Assembly: GCA_000987045.1 (NCBI GenBank)
Contig: LAKY01000050.1
Coordinates: forward strand, 217,593 to 281,592
DNA length: 64,000 bases
Reading direction: 5' to 3'
From: Clostridiales bacterium PH28_bin88
GTDB lineage: Bacteria; Bacillota; PH28-bin88
Part shown: positions 16,184-24,194 of the stretch, one piece after another
Layout of the letters: each line of letters opens with the position of its first letter
Numbering within the stretch: position 1 is the first letter of the stretch
The notes under the pieces: model-generated
Databases searched by the model: none
What the model saw: only the letters and a program-made list of their open reading frames with translations
Told to the model about the DNA's origin: nothing
Program-made: the position numbers and the translations under genes

Positions 16184-18250
16184 GTGCCAGTAGGATGCAA
16201 GTTCGGGTCACACAGATCCCTTGAACCCAAGGGGAGTCTTCCTCAACCGGCCTGGAAATTAGATACCAATCTACCCATATACGAAAACGAATTACTTGTA
16301 AACGTTGAGGTAATCAACATCAATTCAGCCAGTTTTGCCCAATTATTGAGTGAATGCGGGCAAAACGCAGAAGCGATTGCTCAGAAGGTATTGCGGATAA
16401 CCAAACTGCACGGAAAGCTGCAAAACCCGGTCACCGGTTCCGGTGGGATGCTATTGGGTACAGTACGGGAAATTGGGAAAAAGCATCCTGCTTACTCCAC
16501 CTTGAAAACCGGGGATAGGATCGCTACACTTGTGTCTTTGACATTGACTCCTCTGAGACTTGACCGGGTGAAGAAAGTAGGCCTTGCGTCAGGGCAGATC
16601 GATGTGGAAGGCTATGCGATCTTATTCGAGAGCAGCCTGTTTACTAAACTACCTTCAGACGTTCCGGAACGTTTACTGTTGGCACTATTGGATGAAGCAG
16701 GAGCGCCTGTCCAGGCCTTCAGACTCACCAGACCTGGTGATACGGTGCTTATCGTCGGGGCCGGAGGTAAAATAGGTGTTTTAAGCATGTTTGCCGCCAG
16801 GGATAGGCTTGGCCCAACAGGTAAAATAATCGCGGTGGTTCGCACGAAAACCAGCGCTAAGAACATTCGTGACTTAGGCATTGCCGACGAAGTGCTGGTA
16901 GTGGATGCCACAGAACCTTTAACCGCCTGGCGGGCTGTCCGGAAGGCCACTGGGGGAAATCTGGCCGACTTAACCATTGACTGCGTAAATATTCCGGGAA
17001 CAGAAATCTTGAGCGTAATGGCTACCAGGGAAAAAGGCAGGATATACTTTGCTGCTCTTGCCACCCGGTTTACTGTTGCCGCCTTGGTGGCTGAGGGTCT
17101 GGGGAAAGACGTGGAGTTGCTGCTATATAAAGGCTATACAGAAGGCCATGCCGACTATGCTATCCAATTGTTGAGGGGCAACAACAGATTGCGGGAATAC
17201 CTTCAAAACAGGCTGATCAAGCAGCCTTTCAAGAGCAACGGTACTTCTGAAAACCTTGCGTTTTCCGCTGACCCGGAAACCGAGTCGCAACTCTTTTCCC
17301 ACCTGTCCATGGGGGAGGTAGTTTTTCACAGTAAACCCATGCGGGACTTGGCCAAGACCGCCTTGCGGGTAGCGCCCTATGATACTACGGTACTGATCAC
17401 GGGAGAGTCGGGAGTGGGGAAGGAGATTCTCGCCGAATTAATTCATCGCGCCAGCGAAAGAGCCAACTTGCCTCTCGTGAAGATTAACTGCGCAGCCATT
17501 CCCGGTAGTTTACTCGAAGCTGAGTTATTCGGTTACGAAGGCGGATCTTTTACCGGGGCGTTACGGGAAGGGAAGATCGGTATCTTTGAATCGGCCCGGG
17601 GAGGTACGCTCTTTTTGGACGAAATCGGGGAGTTGCCTTTAGCCCTGCAAGCCAAGATTTTGCGAGTCATTCAGGAAAAGGAGGTTATGCGGGTTGGAGG
17701 TAACAGGCCGATCCGGGTAGATGTCAGGATTGTGGCGGCAACTAACCGGGACCTGAGGGGATTGGTCGCGAAAGGTCTTTTTCGAGAGGACTTGTATTAT
17801 CGCTTGAATGTGGTATCGTTGATCGTGCCGCCCTTACGAGAGAGGAAAGAGGCTATTCCTGCCCTCGTAGAACACTTTTTAAGAAAATATAATGAGTACT
17901 ATAAAACAACGAAAAAGATCACCCCCAAAGGTATGAGGGTGTTGTACGAATACTCATGGCCCGGCAATGTGAGGGAAATGGAAAATCTCATTCAAAAATT
18001 TATCCTCTTTTTAGAATCGGATACAATTACGGAACAAGACGTCCTTCGCCAGGTTTACCCACCAAGTCTATCCAACGAAGAATATCCACCCGGGGAGTTG
18101 GTGACGATGGATCACGCAGTGGCTCAAGCGGAAAAACGCTTACTAGAATACGCCTTGAAACAATTCCGGACTACCCGGGAAATAGCCGCAGCCCTGCACA
18201 CAAGCCAATCTACTGTAGTACGAAAATTGAAGAAATATGATCTGCAATGA
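16184..18250 (+). CDS. fusion of 3,5-diaminohexanoate dehydrogenase-like domain with sigma-54 AAA+ activator and Fis-type HTH
   Basis: A 688-residue protein. Residues 1-345 are a paralogue of the Kdd protein encoded next (shared DTNLPIYENELLV, GSGGMLLGTVREIG, LVSLTLTPLRLDRV, YTEGHADYAIQLL) and keep the nucleotide-binding GAGGKIG loop. Residues about 370-610 are a sigma-54 activator domain: Walker A GESGVGKE (407-414), the sigma-54 contact loop GSFTGA (454-459, an S for A variant) and Walker B GGTLFLDEIGELP. Residues 645-688 form a Fis-type helix-turn-helix. The simplest reading is a regulator that uses an enzyme-derived domain to sense a lysine-fermentation intermediate or its nicotinamide cofactor. 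A full-consensus sigma-54 promoter stands upstream of kdd. The GTG start has a GGGAGGT site. Confidence 0.88.
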   Translation: MPVGCKFGSHRSLEPKGSLPQPAWKLDTNLPIYENELLVNVEVININSASFAQLLSECGQNAEAIAQKVLRITKLHGKLQNPVTGSGGMLLGTVREIGKKHPAYSTLKTGDRIATLVSLTLTPLRLDRVKKVGLASGQIDVEGYAILFESSLFTKLPSDVPERLLLALLDEAGAPVQAFRLTRPGDTVLIVGAGGKIGVLSMFAARDRLGPTGKIIAVVRTKTSAKNIRDLGIADEVLVVDATEPLTAWRAVRKATGGNLADLTIDCVNIPGTEILSVMATREKGRIYFAALATRFTVAALVAEGLGKDVELLLYKGYTEGHADYAIQLLRGNNRLREYLQNRLIKQPFKSNGTSENLAFSADPETESQLFSHLSMGEVVFHSKPMRDLAKTALRVAPYDTTVLITGESGVGKEILAELIHRASERANLPLVKINCAAIPGSLLEAELFGYEGGSFTGALREGKIGIFESARGGTLFLDEIGELPLALQAKILRVIQEKEVMRVGGNRPIRVDVRIVAATNRDLRGLVAKGLFREDLYYRLNVVSLIVPPLRERKEAIPALVEHFLRKYNEYYKTTKKITPKGMRVLYEYSWPGNVREMENLIQKFILFLESDTITEQDVLRQVYPPSLSNEEYPPGELVTMDHAVAQAEKRLLEYALKQFRTTREIAAALHTSQSTVVRKLKKYDLQ

Positions 18251-18372
18251 ACCAAATCCGCATCAAACCGCTGGCTGATTACTTGCGGTTGTAAGGTTAC
18301 GAACCATAATTGACTCAAACCGCGCAGGAATGCTTCACAAGATGATGCTTTAGGACATAACGTTACATCCAG

Positions 18373-18408
18373 GCCTTGAAAAAGCTGCTTTTTTCAAGGC
18401 TTTATTTT
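18373..18408 (+). terminator. terminator after the fusion regulator
   Basis: GCCTTGAAAAA / TTTTTTCAAGGC stem with a 5-nt loop followed by TTTATTTTT. Its T tract runs directly into the sigma-54 promoter of the next gene. Confidence 0.85.
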
Positions 18409-18424
18409 TGGCATATATTTTGCA
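18409..18424 (+). promoter_or_regulatory. sigma-54 (-24/-12) promoter of kdd
   Basis: TGGCATATATTTTGCA agrees at every defined position with the consensus TGGCAYR-N4-TTGCW. Transcription should start near 18435, about 40 bases before the kdd ATG. With a sigma-54 activator encoded immediately upstream, this is strong context for a regulator-target pair. Confidence 0.85.
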
Positions 18425-18474
18425 TGAGCATTTTGATAGCCCGAACACTGTAACTTTCCGGGAAAGGGGGGACA

Positions 18475-19518
18475 ATGGTGCGAGCAGGAGATCGGTACGG
18501 GTTACACCGGGTGCTGAATCCGGAGGGATGCTTACCTCAATCGGCCCTAAAACTGGACAACACTCCGGTCATTTACGACAATGAGATCTTAATTGACGTT
18601 GCTATCCTGAACATTACGGCTGCTGCCTTTACCAGGTTGGAACAGCAATTTCACGGAAATCCCGAGAAAATAGGGTCTGAGATCCTGAGAATTATAGCGG
18701 AACGCGGTAAATTCCAGGACCCGGATACTGGATCGGGGGGTATGCTGGTCGGGACGGTGGAAGAGATTGGCCCGAAGCTCATTGGAAAGATGGATTTGCA
18801 GGTAGGGGACAAGATCGCCACGTTGGTGTCTTTGTCACTTACTCCTTTGTTAATTGACCGGGTTTTGCGGGTCGATGTGGAGAAAGACCAGGTTTACGTA
18901 GAAGGAAAAGCGATCCTCTTCGAGAGTGGACTCTACTCGAAAATACCAGCAGACCTGCCGGAAAGCCTGAGCGTTGCCATCATGGATGTGGCGGGCGCTC
19001 CTGCCCACACGGCAAAACTCGTCAAGGCAGGAGACACGGTAGCGGTAGTAGGAGTGGGCAAGGCCGGGCTGCTGTGCCTGCATGAGGCCAAGAAACGGGC
19101 TGGTGTGACGGGCAGGGTTGTAGCGATTGAGCCTGATGTCCGTCAGGCTGAGGTAGTACGAAACCTTGGTTTAGCGGACTGTGTAGTGCAAGGGGATGCC
19201 ACTAAACCCGTAGAAGTCTTGCGGAAGTTTCAGGCCGCAACCGGTGGACACCTGGCTGATCTGGTGATCAACACGGTGAACGTTCCCAATACCGAACTGG
19301 CTTCAATCTTAATCGCCAAGGAACACGGACAGGTCTTATTCTTCAGTATGTCTACTTCCTTTGCGAAAGTGGCTCTGGGGGCGGAAGGAATCGGAAAAGT
19401 CATCACTCTTCTAGTCGGTACCGGTTATACTGAAGGGCATGCGGAAATTACTTTGCAAATCCTCCGGGAAAATCAGCCTTTAAGGCATTACTTCGAGGTG
19501 CTGTATCAGCCCCGATAA
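18475..19518 (+). CDS. kdd: L-erythro-3,5-diaminohexanoate dehydrogenase
   Basis: A 347-residue NAD(P)-dependent oxidoreductase of the Kdd family from lysine fermentation, converting 3,5-diaminohexanoate to 3-keto-5-aminohexanoate with release of ammonia. Visible marks are GSGGMLVGTVEEIG, the nucleotide-binding GVGKAGLL loop and the conserved C-terminus GTGYTEGHAEITLQILR. The assignment rests on this resemblance plus the presence of kce and kal downstream, the next two enzymes. The ATG at 18475 follows AAAGGGGGGAC, and a sigma-54 promoter lies 50 bases upstream. Confidence 0.85.
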   Translation: MVRAGDRYGLHRVLNPEGCLPQSALKLDNTPVIYDNEILIDVAILNITAAAFTRLEQQFHGNPEKIGSEILRIIAERGKFQDPDTGSGGMLVGTVEEIGPKLIGKMDLQVGDKIATLVSLSLTPLLIDRVLRVDVEKDQVYVEGKAILFESGLYSKIPADLPESLSVAIMDVAGAPAHTAKLVKAGDTVAVVGVGKAGLLCLHEAKKRAGVTGRVVAIEPDVRQAEVVRNLGLADCVVQGDATKPVEVLRKFQAATGGHLADLVINTVNVPNTELASILIAKEHGQVLFFSMSTSFAKVALGAEGIGKVITLLVGTGYTEGHAEITLQILRENQPLRHYFEVLYQPR

Positions 19519-19536
19519 GAGAAGGAGGTTGTGAGC

Positions 19537-20997
19537 ATGGTTACTTCTGTGCAAGGTCATGGTAAGTTAGCCCGTCAAATGAGGGTTTTTGATTATTTTA
19601 CTCTCGGGTTTGGCGCGATGGTGGGTGTGGGATGGGTCGCCTTGATGGGCGATTGGATCTCCCTGGGGGGTGGCCCGGTCCCGACATTCCTGGCTTTTCT
19701 GTTAGGTACCTTGATCATGATTCCCATCGGTTTTGCCTATGCTGAACTTACTCCCGCCATGCCGGTAGCTGGCGGTGAGCTGGCTTATGCTTATAAGGCC
19801 TACGGGACTTTTGCGTCGTTCCTGACTGGGTGGTTTTTATCCCTGGCCTACATTATCGTATGTCCCTGGGAAGCAATCGCCATTAATAAGGTACTGGGCT
19901 ACCTAATCCCGGGCCTTAATGCGATACCGCTCTACTCCGTAATGGGATACCCCATTTATCTCCCCCAGGTGGTCCTGGGAATAGCCCTGTCGCTGGTGAT
20001 CATCGGCATTAACTATGTGGGAATTAAGCAGGCGGCCAAGTTCCAGACATGGCTAACATTGGTTTTGCTGGCGGCAGCAGTGATCGTAGTAGTTGCGGGA
20101 TTTTTCTCCGGTTCGCCGGGCAACCTCACTCCCATCTTCGAGAAACCCAACGTGAAATACGGTATGTTCGGTGGTATACTGGCCGTTCTCAGCATGGCGC
20201 CCTTCTTCCTGGCCGGGTTTGATACTATTCCCCAGGGAGCCGAAGAGGCCGAGTCCAAGATCTCCTATCGCGATTTGGGGAAAGCGATCGTTGGAGCCAT
20301 TCTGGCCGGAGGCGGGTTCTATGTCTTGGTAATCCTGGCCGCGGGCTGGACAATGCCGTGGCAGCAACTGGTGAAGCTGAATTTCCCAACCGCTGAGATG
20401 TTCAAAGTTGCCCTCGGCAGCCCGGTATTGGCTGTCATCGCCCTCGCGGGAGCTGTGGCTGGCTTGATCAGCACTTTCAACGGGCTGTTCATTGCCTCGA
20501 CCCGTTTGTTGTATGCCATGGGACGGGGCCGGTTGTTACCCGAGTTTTTTGCCACCGTCCACCCGAAGTACCAGACTCCTACCGGAGCGGTAATCTTTAC
20601 CGGACTCCTCACGCTCATCGGACCCTTTATCGGCAAGAAATTTCTCATTCCTCTCGCCGATGTGGGCTCTGTCGGATTTGTTGCCGGATGGCTGTCGGTA
20701 AGCCTTGCGGCAGCCCGGTTAAGGTCAAGCCATCCCGAAATGCACCGACCGTACAGGATGCCGGGTGGTAAACTGACGGCCTATCTTGGGGTAGTAGTCT
20801 GCCTGTTCTTGCTGTACGTAATGCTGGTGCCCGGGAACCCCGGCAGCCTGGTATGGCCTACCGAGTATGCCGTACTTATCGGCTGGGTAATCCTCGGGGC
20901 TATCCTTTACGCCGTGTCGACAGGAGCCCGCAAATCCGTTTCCGAGGAAGAACGCACCAGGTACATTCTCAGTACTGACAGGAATATCGGCGCGTAG
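19537..20997 (+). CDS. APC-family amino acid permease
   Basis: About 486 residues with roughly 12 hydrophobic segments and the N-terminal APC signature (YFTLGFGAMVGVGWVALMGD). The ATG at 19537 is preferred over the GTG at 19531 because AAGGAGG then sits 8 bases upstream. It lies 18 bases after kdd, within the lysine-fermentation operon, so lysine, beta-lysine or 3,5-diaminohexanoate is the likely substrate (inference from position). The transport direction and exact substrate are not readable from sequence. Confidence 0.88.
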   Translation: MVTSVQGHGKLARQMRVFDYFTLGFGAMVGVGWVALMGDWISLGGGPVPTFLAFLLGTLIMIPIGFAYAELTPAMPVAGGELAYAYKAYGTFASFLTGWFLSLAYIIVCPWEAIAINKVLGYLIPGLNAIPLYSVMGYPIYLPQVVLGIALSLVIIGINYVGIKQAAKFQTWLTLVLLAAAVIVVVAGFFSGSPGNLTPIFEKPNVKYGMFGGILAVLSMAPFFLAGFDTIPQGAEEAESKISYRDLGKAIVGAILAGGGFYVLVILAAGWTMPWQQLVKLNFPTAEMFKVALGSPVLAVIALAGAVAGLISTFNGLFIASTRLLYAMGRGRLLPEFFATVHPKYQTPTGAVIFTGLLTLIGPFIGKKFLIPLADVGSVGFVAGWLSVSLAAARLRSSHPEMHRPYRMPGGKLTAYLGVVVCLFLLYVMLVPGNPGSLVWPTEYAVLIGWVILGAILYAVSTGARKSVSEEERTRYILSTDRNIGA

Positions 20998-21005
20998 AAG
21001 AATAA

Positions 21006-21032
21006 GTGGGCTGGGCGAAAGGTCCAGCCCAC
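21006..21032 (+). terminator. hairpin after permease gene
   Basis: GTGGGCTGG / CCAGCCCAC stem with a 9-nt loop. No T tract follows, so it may only attenuate transcription or protect the upstream mRNA end. Confidence 0.4.
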
Positions 21033-21039
21033 CATCCTT

Positions 21040-21249
21040 GCACTATCAAAAAGTCTAACTTGTACTTTCTACCCTGGCAAATCACATTTTCATTTCCTCA
21101 GTGGTGCGGCTTAAAAGCCGCATGAGAGGTCTGATGGTATAAGTGCAACTAAGGCTTCCGCCTGCGCTTGAAGGCTTGCACCACATGCATAAGTGCGACT
21201 ATGCCCATAAATGGGCAAGTCTTCTATAGCGCAAGCCAAGTTTTCTTTA
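21040..21249 (+). repeat. dispersed two-hairpin repeat element, copy 2 (interrupted)
   Basis: The first part, GCACTATCAAAAAGTCTAAC onward, resembles hairpin A of the other copies. After about 50 unrelated bases the conserved block resumes at 21129 with CTGATGGTATAAGTGCAACT and continues to AAGCCAAGTTTTCTTT. An extra CATAAGTGCGACTATGCCCA segment is present inside. It lies between the permease gene and kce, inside what otherwise looks like one operon. Confidence 0.7.
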
Positions 21250-21266
21250 ACTTGGGAGGGATATTT

Positions 21267-22088
21267 GTGGAAAAGCTGATTATCACTGTAGCTCCGGTCG
21301 GGGCCGAAGTGACTCGTCAAGATACCCCATACCTTCCTCTTACACCGGACGAGATCGCTGAAGAGGCGTTCCGGTGCGCCCGGGCCGGTGCCTCTATTCT
21401 TCACCTTCATGTGCGTGATCGTGAAGGTAAGCCCACACAAAGTCGAGAGGTATTCAAAGAAGTGATTAGCCGCGTGAAAGAAAAGACGGACATGATCGTT
21501 CAGGTATCCACGGGCGGGGCGGTGGGGATGACTCCGGCGGAAAGGCTGCAGTCCATTTACTCCCACGAGGCTGTGGAAATGGCCACCCTTACCTGCGGAA
21601 CCGTCAACTTTGGATCAGACGTATTCATGAATACCCCTCCGGACATTGAGGAGTTTGCCAAGGCGATAACTGAAAAGAGGATCAAACCGGAGATCGAGTG
21701 TTTCGAGGCAGGTATGATCAACAACGCCTTGATGCTTTTGAAAAAAGGGCTGGTTAAGGAACCTTTGCACTTCGACTTTGTAATGGGTGTTCCCGGTGGT
21801 ATCATGGCGCGGCCACGGGATCTCATTTATCTAAGCGAGAACATTCCATCAGGTTCCACTTGGACCGTCGCCGGTATTGGGCGGTATGAACTAAGTTTGG
21901 GGGTAATGGCTATTTTGTTGGGCGGGCATGTCCGGGTAGGTTTCGAGGATAATATTTACTATACCAAAGGGGTTTTGGCAAAGAACAATGCCCAACTGGT
22001 AGAACGTATATCCCGGTTGGCGGCGGAATTGGGGCGTGACGTGGCAAATCCAGATGAGGCAAGAAAAATCCTTGGGTTAATATATTGA
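21267..22088 (+). CDS. kce: 3-keto-5-aminohexanoate cleavage enzyme
   Basis: A 273-residue member of the BKACE family (DUF849). Motifs are ITVAPVGAE, GASILHLHVRDREG (zinc-ligand HLH), MATLTCGTVNFG and the C-terminal GHVRVGFEDNIYY. Kce converts 3-keto-5-aminohexanoate plus acetyl-CoA to 3-aminobutyryl-CoA plus acetoacetate. Within the broad family other beta-keto acid substrates exist, but flanking kdd and kal fix this as the lysine enzyme. The start is the GTG at 21267 after GGGAGGG; an upstream extension would run through the repeat element. Confidence 0.9.
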   Translation: MEKLIITVAPVGAEVTRQDTPYLPLTPDEIAEEAFRCARAGASILHLHVRDREGKPTQSREVFKEVISRVKEKTDMIVQVSTGGAVGMTPAERLQSIYSHEAVEMATLTCGTVNFGSDVFMNTPPDIEEFAKAITEKRIKPEIECFEAGMINNALMLLKKGLVKEPLHFDFVMGVPGGIMARPRDLIYLSENIPSGSTWTVAGIGRYELSLGVMAILLGGHVRVGFEDNIYYTKGVLAKNNAQLVERISRLAAELGRDVANPDEARKILGLIY

Positions 22089-22120
22089 ATTTGTCGCTTT
22101 TATAAATGGGGGGAACCTAT

Positions 22121-22513
22121 ATGGAAGCCATGATCAGGGTGAGGATGAGCCAGGCTGATGCGCATTATGGAGGAAACCTGGTCGCCGGAGGACGGTTAAT
22201 GGAGTTGTACGGCGATGTGGCGACCGAATTAATGATTAGACATGACGGCGATGAAGGTCTATTCGTTGCTTATGAACTAGTGGAATTTAAGGCTCCGGTT
22301 TATGCCGGGGACTACCTTGAAGTGATTGGAAAGTTGGTATCTGCCGGTAGGACCTCACGGAAAATTGAGTTCCAGGCCTTCAAGGTTATTGAGTCCAGGC
22401 ATACGGAAGGTGATTCGGCGGCAGTGGAACTGGATCACCCCATTCTGGTTAGCAGGGCGATCGGAACGTGCGTAGTACCCTTGGAAAAACAAAGAAAAAA
22501 ATTCATCGGCTGA
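22121..22513 (+). CDS. kal: 3-aminobutyryl-CoA ammonia-lyase
   Basis: A 130-residue hotdog-fold protein ([37 protein letters not shown]) of the size and pattern of Kal, which removes ammonia from 3-aminobutyryl-CoA to give crotonyl-CoA. The ATG at 22121 lies 7 bases after GGGGGG. It is 32 bases downstream of kce. Two hairpins follow. No acetoacetate CoA-transferase or butyryl-CoA dehydrogenase gene follows here, so the end of the pathway is encoded elsewhere. Confidence 0.85.
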   Translation: MEAMIRVRMSQADAHYGGNLVAGGRLMELYGDVATELMIRHDGDEGLFVAYELVEFKAPVYAGDYLEVIGKLVSAGRTSRKIEFQAFKVIESRHTEGDSAAVELDHPILVSRAIGTCVVPLEKQRKKFIG

Positions 22514-22517
22514 ATGA

Positions 22518-22537
22518 CCACCTGCTAAAGCAGGTGG
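22518..22537 (+). terminator. hairpin 1 after kal
   Basis: CCACCTGC / GCAGGTGG perfect stem with a TAAA loop, beginning just beyond the kal stop; no T tract. Confidence 0.45.
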
Positions 22538-22571
22538 ATTCATCCTCGTCAACAAAACAAACTCTTTTCCG

Positions 22572-22599
22572 TTTAAAGGCACCGGGTGGTGCCTTTAAA
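22572..22599 (+). terminator. hairpin 2 after kal
   Basis: TTTAAAGGCACC / GGTGCCTTTAAA perfect 12-bp stem with a short loop; the distal A/T-rich arm can serve as the terminator tail. The stretch from here to 22798 holds no recognised gene. Confidence 0.6.
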
Positions 22600-22798
22600 T
22601 TATGTCAGCCGGAATTAAGTTTACCTCGCAAAATACCTATACGGTTGTGCAAGAAACTGAAAATCATGAATCACCCTGATAGCGGCCTTCTCTTTTCGAG
22701 GTGCGCATGAGGTTGGGGTAAAAAAGGAGTTTAAAGTAATAAAAGCGAACTAGAACTTAAGATTGAAAAATTCTACGAGAGAAGGTTATGGCCGGCCA

Positions 22799-24166
22799 AT
22801 GATGAAGATTCTCCTCATCTTGCCCCAAGGTGCGATCTACAGGAAGTCAGGCAGTTTTAAAAAGTCTTTGCGCTATGCACCGGTGGCTTTGACTACGTTA
22901 GCTGGCCTGGTGCCTCAAGAATTAAACGCGGAAATCCGGATTGTCGACGAAGGAGTAGAAGAGCTGGATTTTAATACTGAGGCGGACCTGGTAGGGATAA
23001 CTGCCATTACCGGCAGTGCTCCCAGGGCATACCACATTGCCCAAAGGTTTCGAGCTAGGGGGGTCCCGGTAGTCATGGGGGGAGTACACGCCACCTTAAT
23101 GCCCGGGGAAGCTGCCAAATACGTGGATACGGTGGTCACCGGGTTTGCTGAAGAATCTTGGCCCCGGCTGTTGCGGGACTTTAAACAGAACAAGATGGAG
23201 AGGTTGTATACCCAATCACCCCACTTATCTCTGGCCAACCTGCCGATTGCCCGCCGCGATCTGTTAAAAAAGGAAGCTTATATCACTACCAACAGCATGC
23301 AGGCCACCAGAGGCTGTATCAATAATTGCGATTTCTGCGTCATACCGGTCGCCTGGGGCCGCCGCATGTATTTCCGGCCCGTGGAAGAAGTGGTGAAGGA
23401 AGCGGCGGAACTGCCGGGTAAAGCATTGCTGTTTGTAGACCCGAGCCCGATAGAAAATGTCGAGTATGCAAAAAGCCTGTTCCGGGCCTTGATCCCCCTG
23501 AAAAAGAAGTGGGTTGGCCTGGCGACCACCAAGATTACAAAGGACCCGGAATTACTGGATTTGGCCACGAAAAGCGGGTGTAAAGGGCTCCTGATCGGGT
23601 TTGAATCCGTGACCCAGGAAACCCTTAGATTGGCCAATAAGCGGTTTAATTCAGTGAACGATTACAGTGAGATGGTCAAAAAACTTCACGCCCGGGGTAT
23701 TGCCATCATGGGCTGCTTTGTCTTTGGGTTTGATAATGACGATAAGGACGTATTTCAAAGAACCGTGGAGTTCGTTGACAGGATCCGTATTGACCTGCCA
23801 AGGTACGCGGTGTTAACCCCTTTCCCGGGCACTCCCCTTTATAAGAAGTTGAAAAGTGAAGGGCGAATACTCAAGGACAATCGATGGTCCCTCTTCGATG
23901 CCCAGCATGTAGTCTTTAAACCGGCCAAAATGACCCCCGAGGAACTCCAGGAGGGCCACTATTGGGCCTGGCGCCAGAGCTATACAGCAGGGTCGATTTT
24001 CAAACGCCTTGCGGGTTCTCGCTGTCTCCTCCAGGTCCTGGTCCCGGCCAACGTAGGCTACCGGGAGTATGCCAGGGCTTTGCCGGGTTATACCGAGGAA
24101 GTCTTGACAGAAGGTACCTGGATTGATGTAAATGAACCGGTCGGCGGCCTCGAGGGAAGGCTTTGA
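22799..24166 (+). CDS. B12-binding-domain radical SAM protein 1
   Basis: About 455 residues. Residues 1-130 form a cobalamin-binding-like Rossmann domain (KILLILPQGAIYRKSG, GVPVVMGGVHATLMPGE). TRGCINNCDFC at about 180 is the C-x3-C-x2-C radical SAM motif. The C-terminal ~110 residues are typical of the class (LTPFPGTPLYKKLK). The B12-binding DxHxxG motif is not intact, so cobalamin use is uncertain. The start is uncertain: ATGs at 22799/22802 are most family-like. It opens a tightly packed five-gene set and is 35-40% similar in feel to the next gene, suggesting successive modifications of one product (inference). Confidence 0.85.
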   Translation: MMKILLILPQGAIYRKSGSFKKSLRYAPVALTTLAGLVPQELNAEIRIVDEGVEELDFNTEADLVGITAITGSAPRAYHIAQRFRARGVPVVMGGVHATLMPGEAAKYVDTVVTGFAEESWPRLLRDFKQNKMERLYTQSPHLSLANLPIARRDLLKKEAYITTNSMQATRGCINNCDFCVIPVAWGRRMYFRPVEEVVKEAAELPGKALLFVDPSPIENVEYAKSLFRALIPLKKKWVGLATTKITKDPELLDLATKSGCKGLLIGFESVTQETLRLANKRFNSVNDYSEMVKKLHARGIAIMGCFVFGFDNDDKDVFQRTVEFVDRIRIDLPRYAVLTPFPGTPLYKKLKSEGRILKDNRWSLFDAQHVVFKPAKMTPEELQEGHYWAWRQSYTAGSIFKRLAGSRCLLQVLVPANVGYREYARALPGYTEEVLTEGTWIDVNEPVGGLEGRL

Positions 24167-24194
24167 ATACAGCTGTCACAGGGAGTAATAATAA

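Noticed and set aside
23278..23637. Open minus-strand frames opposite the radical SAM genes
   Set aside because: The plus-strand genes have conserved motifs throughout, and these frames have none.
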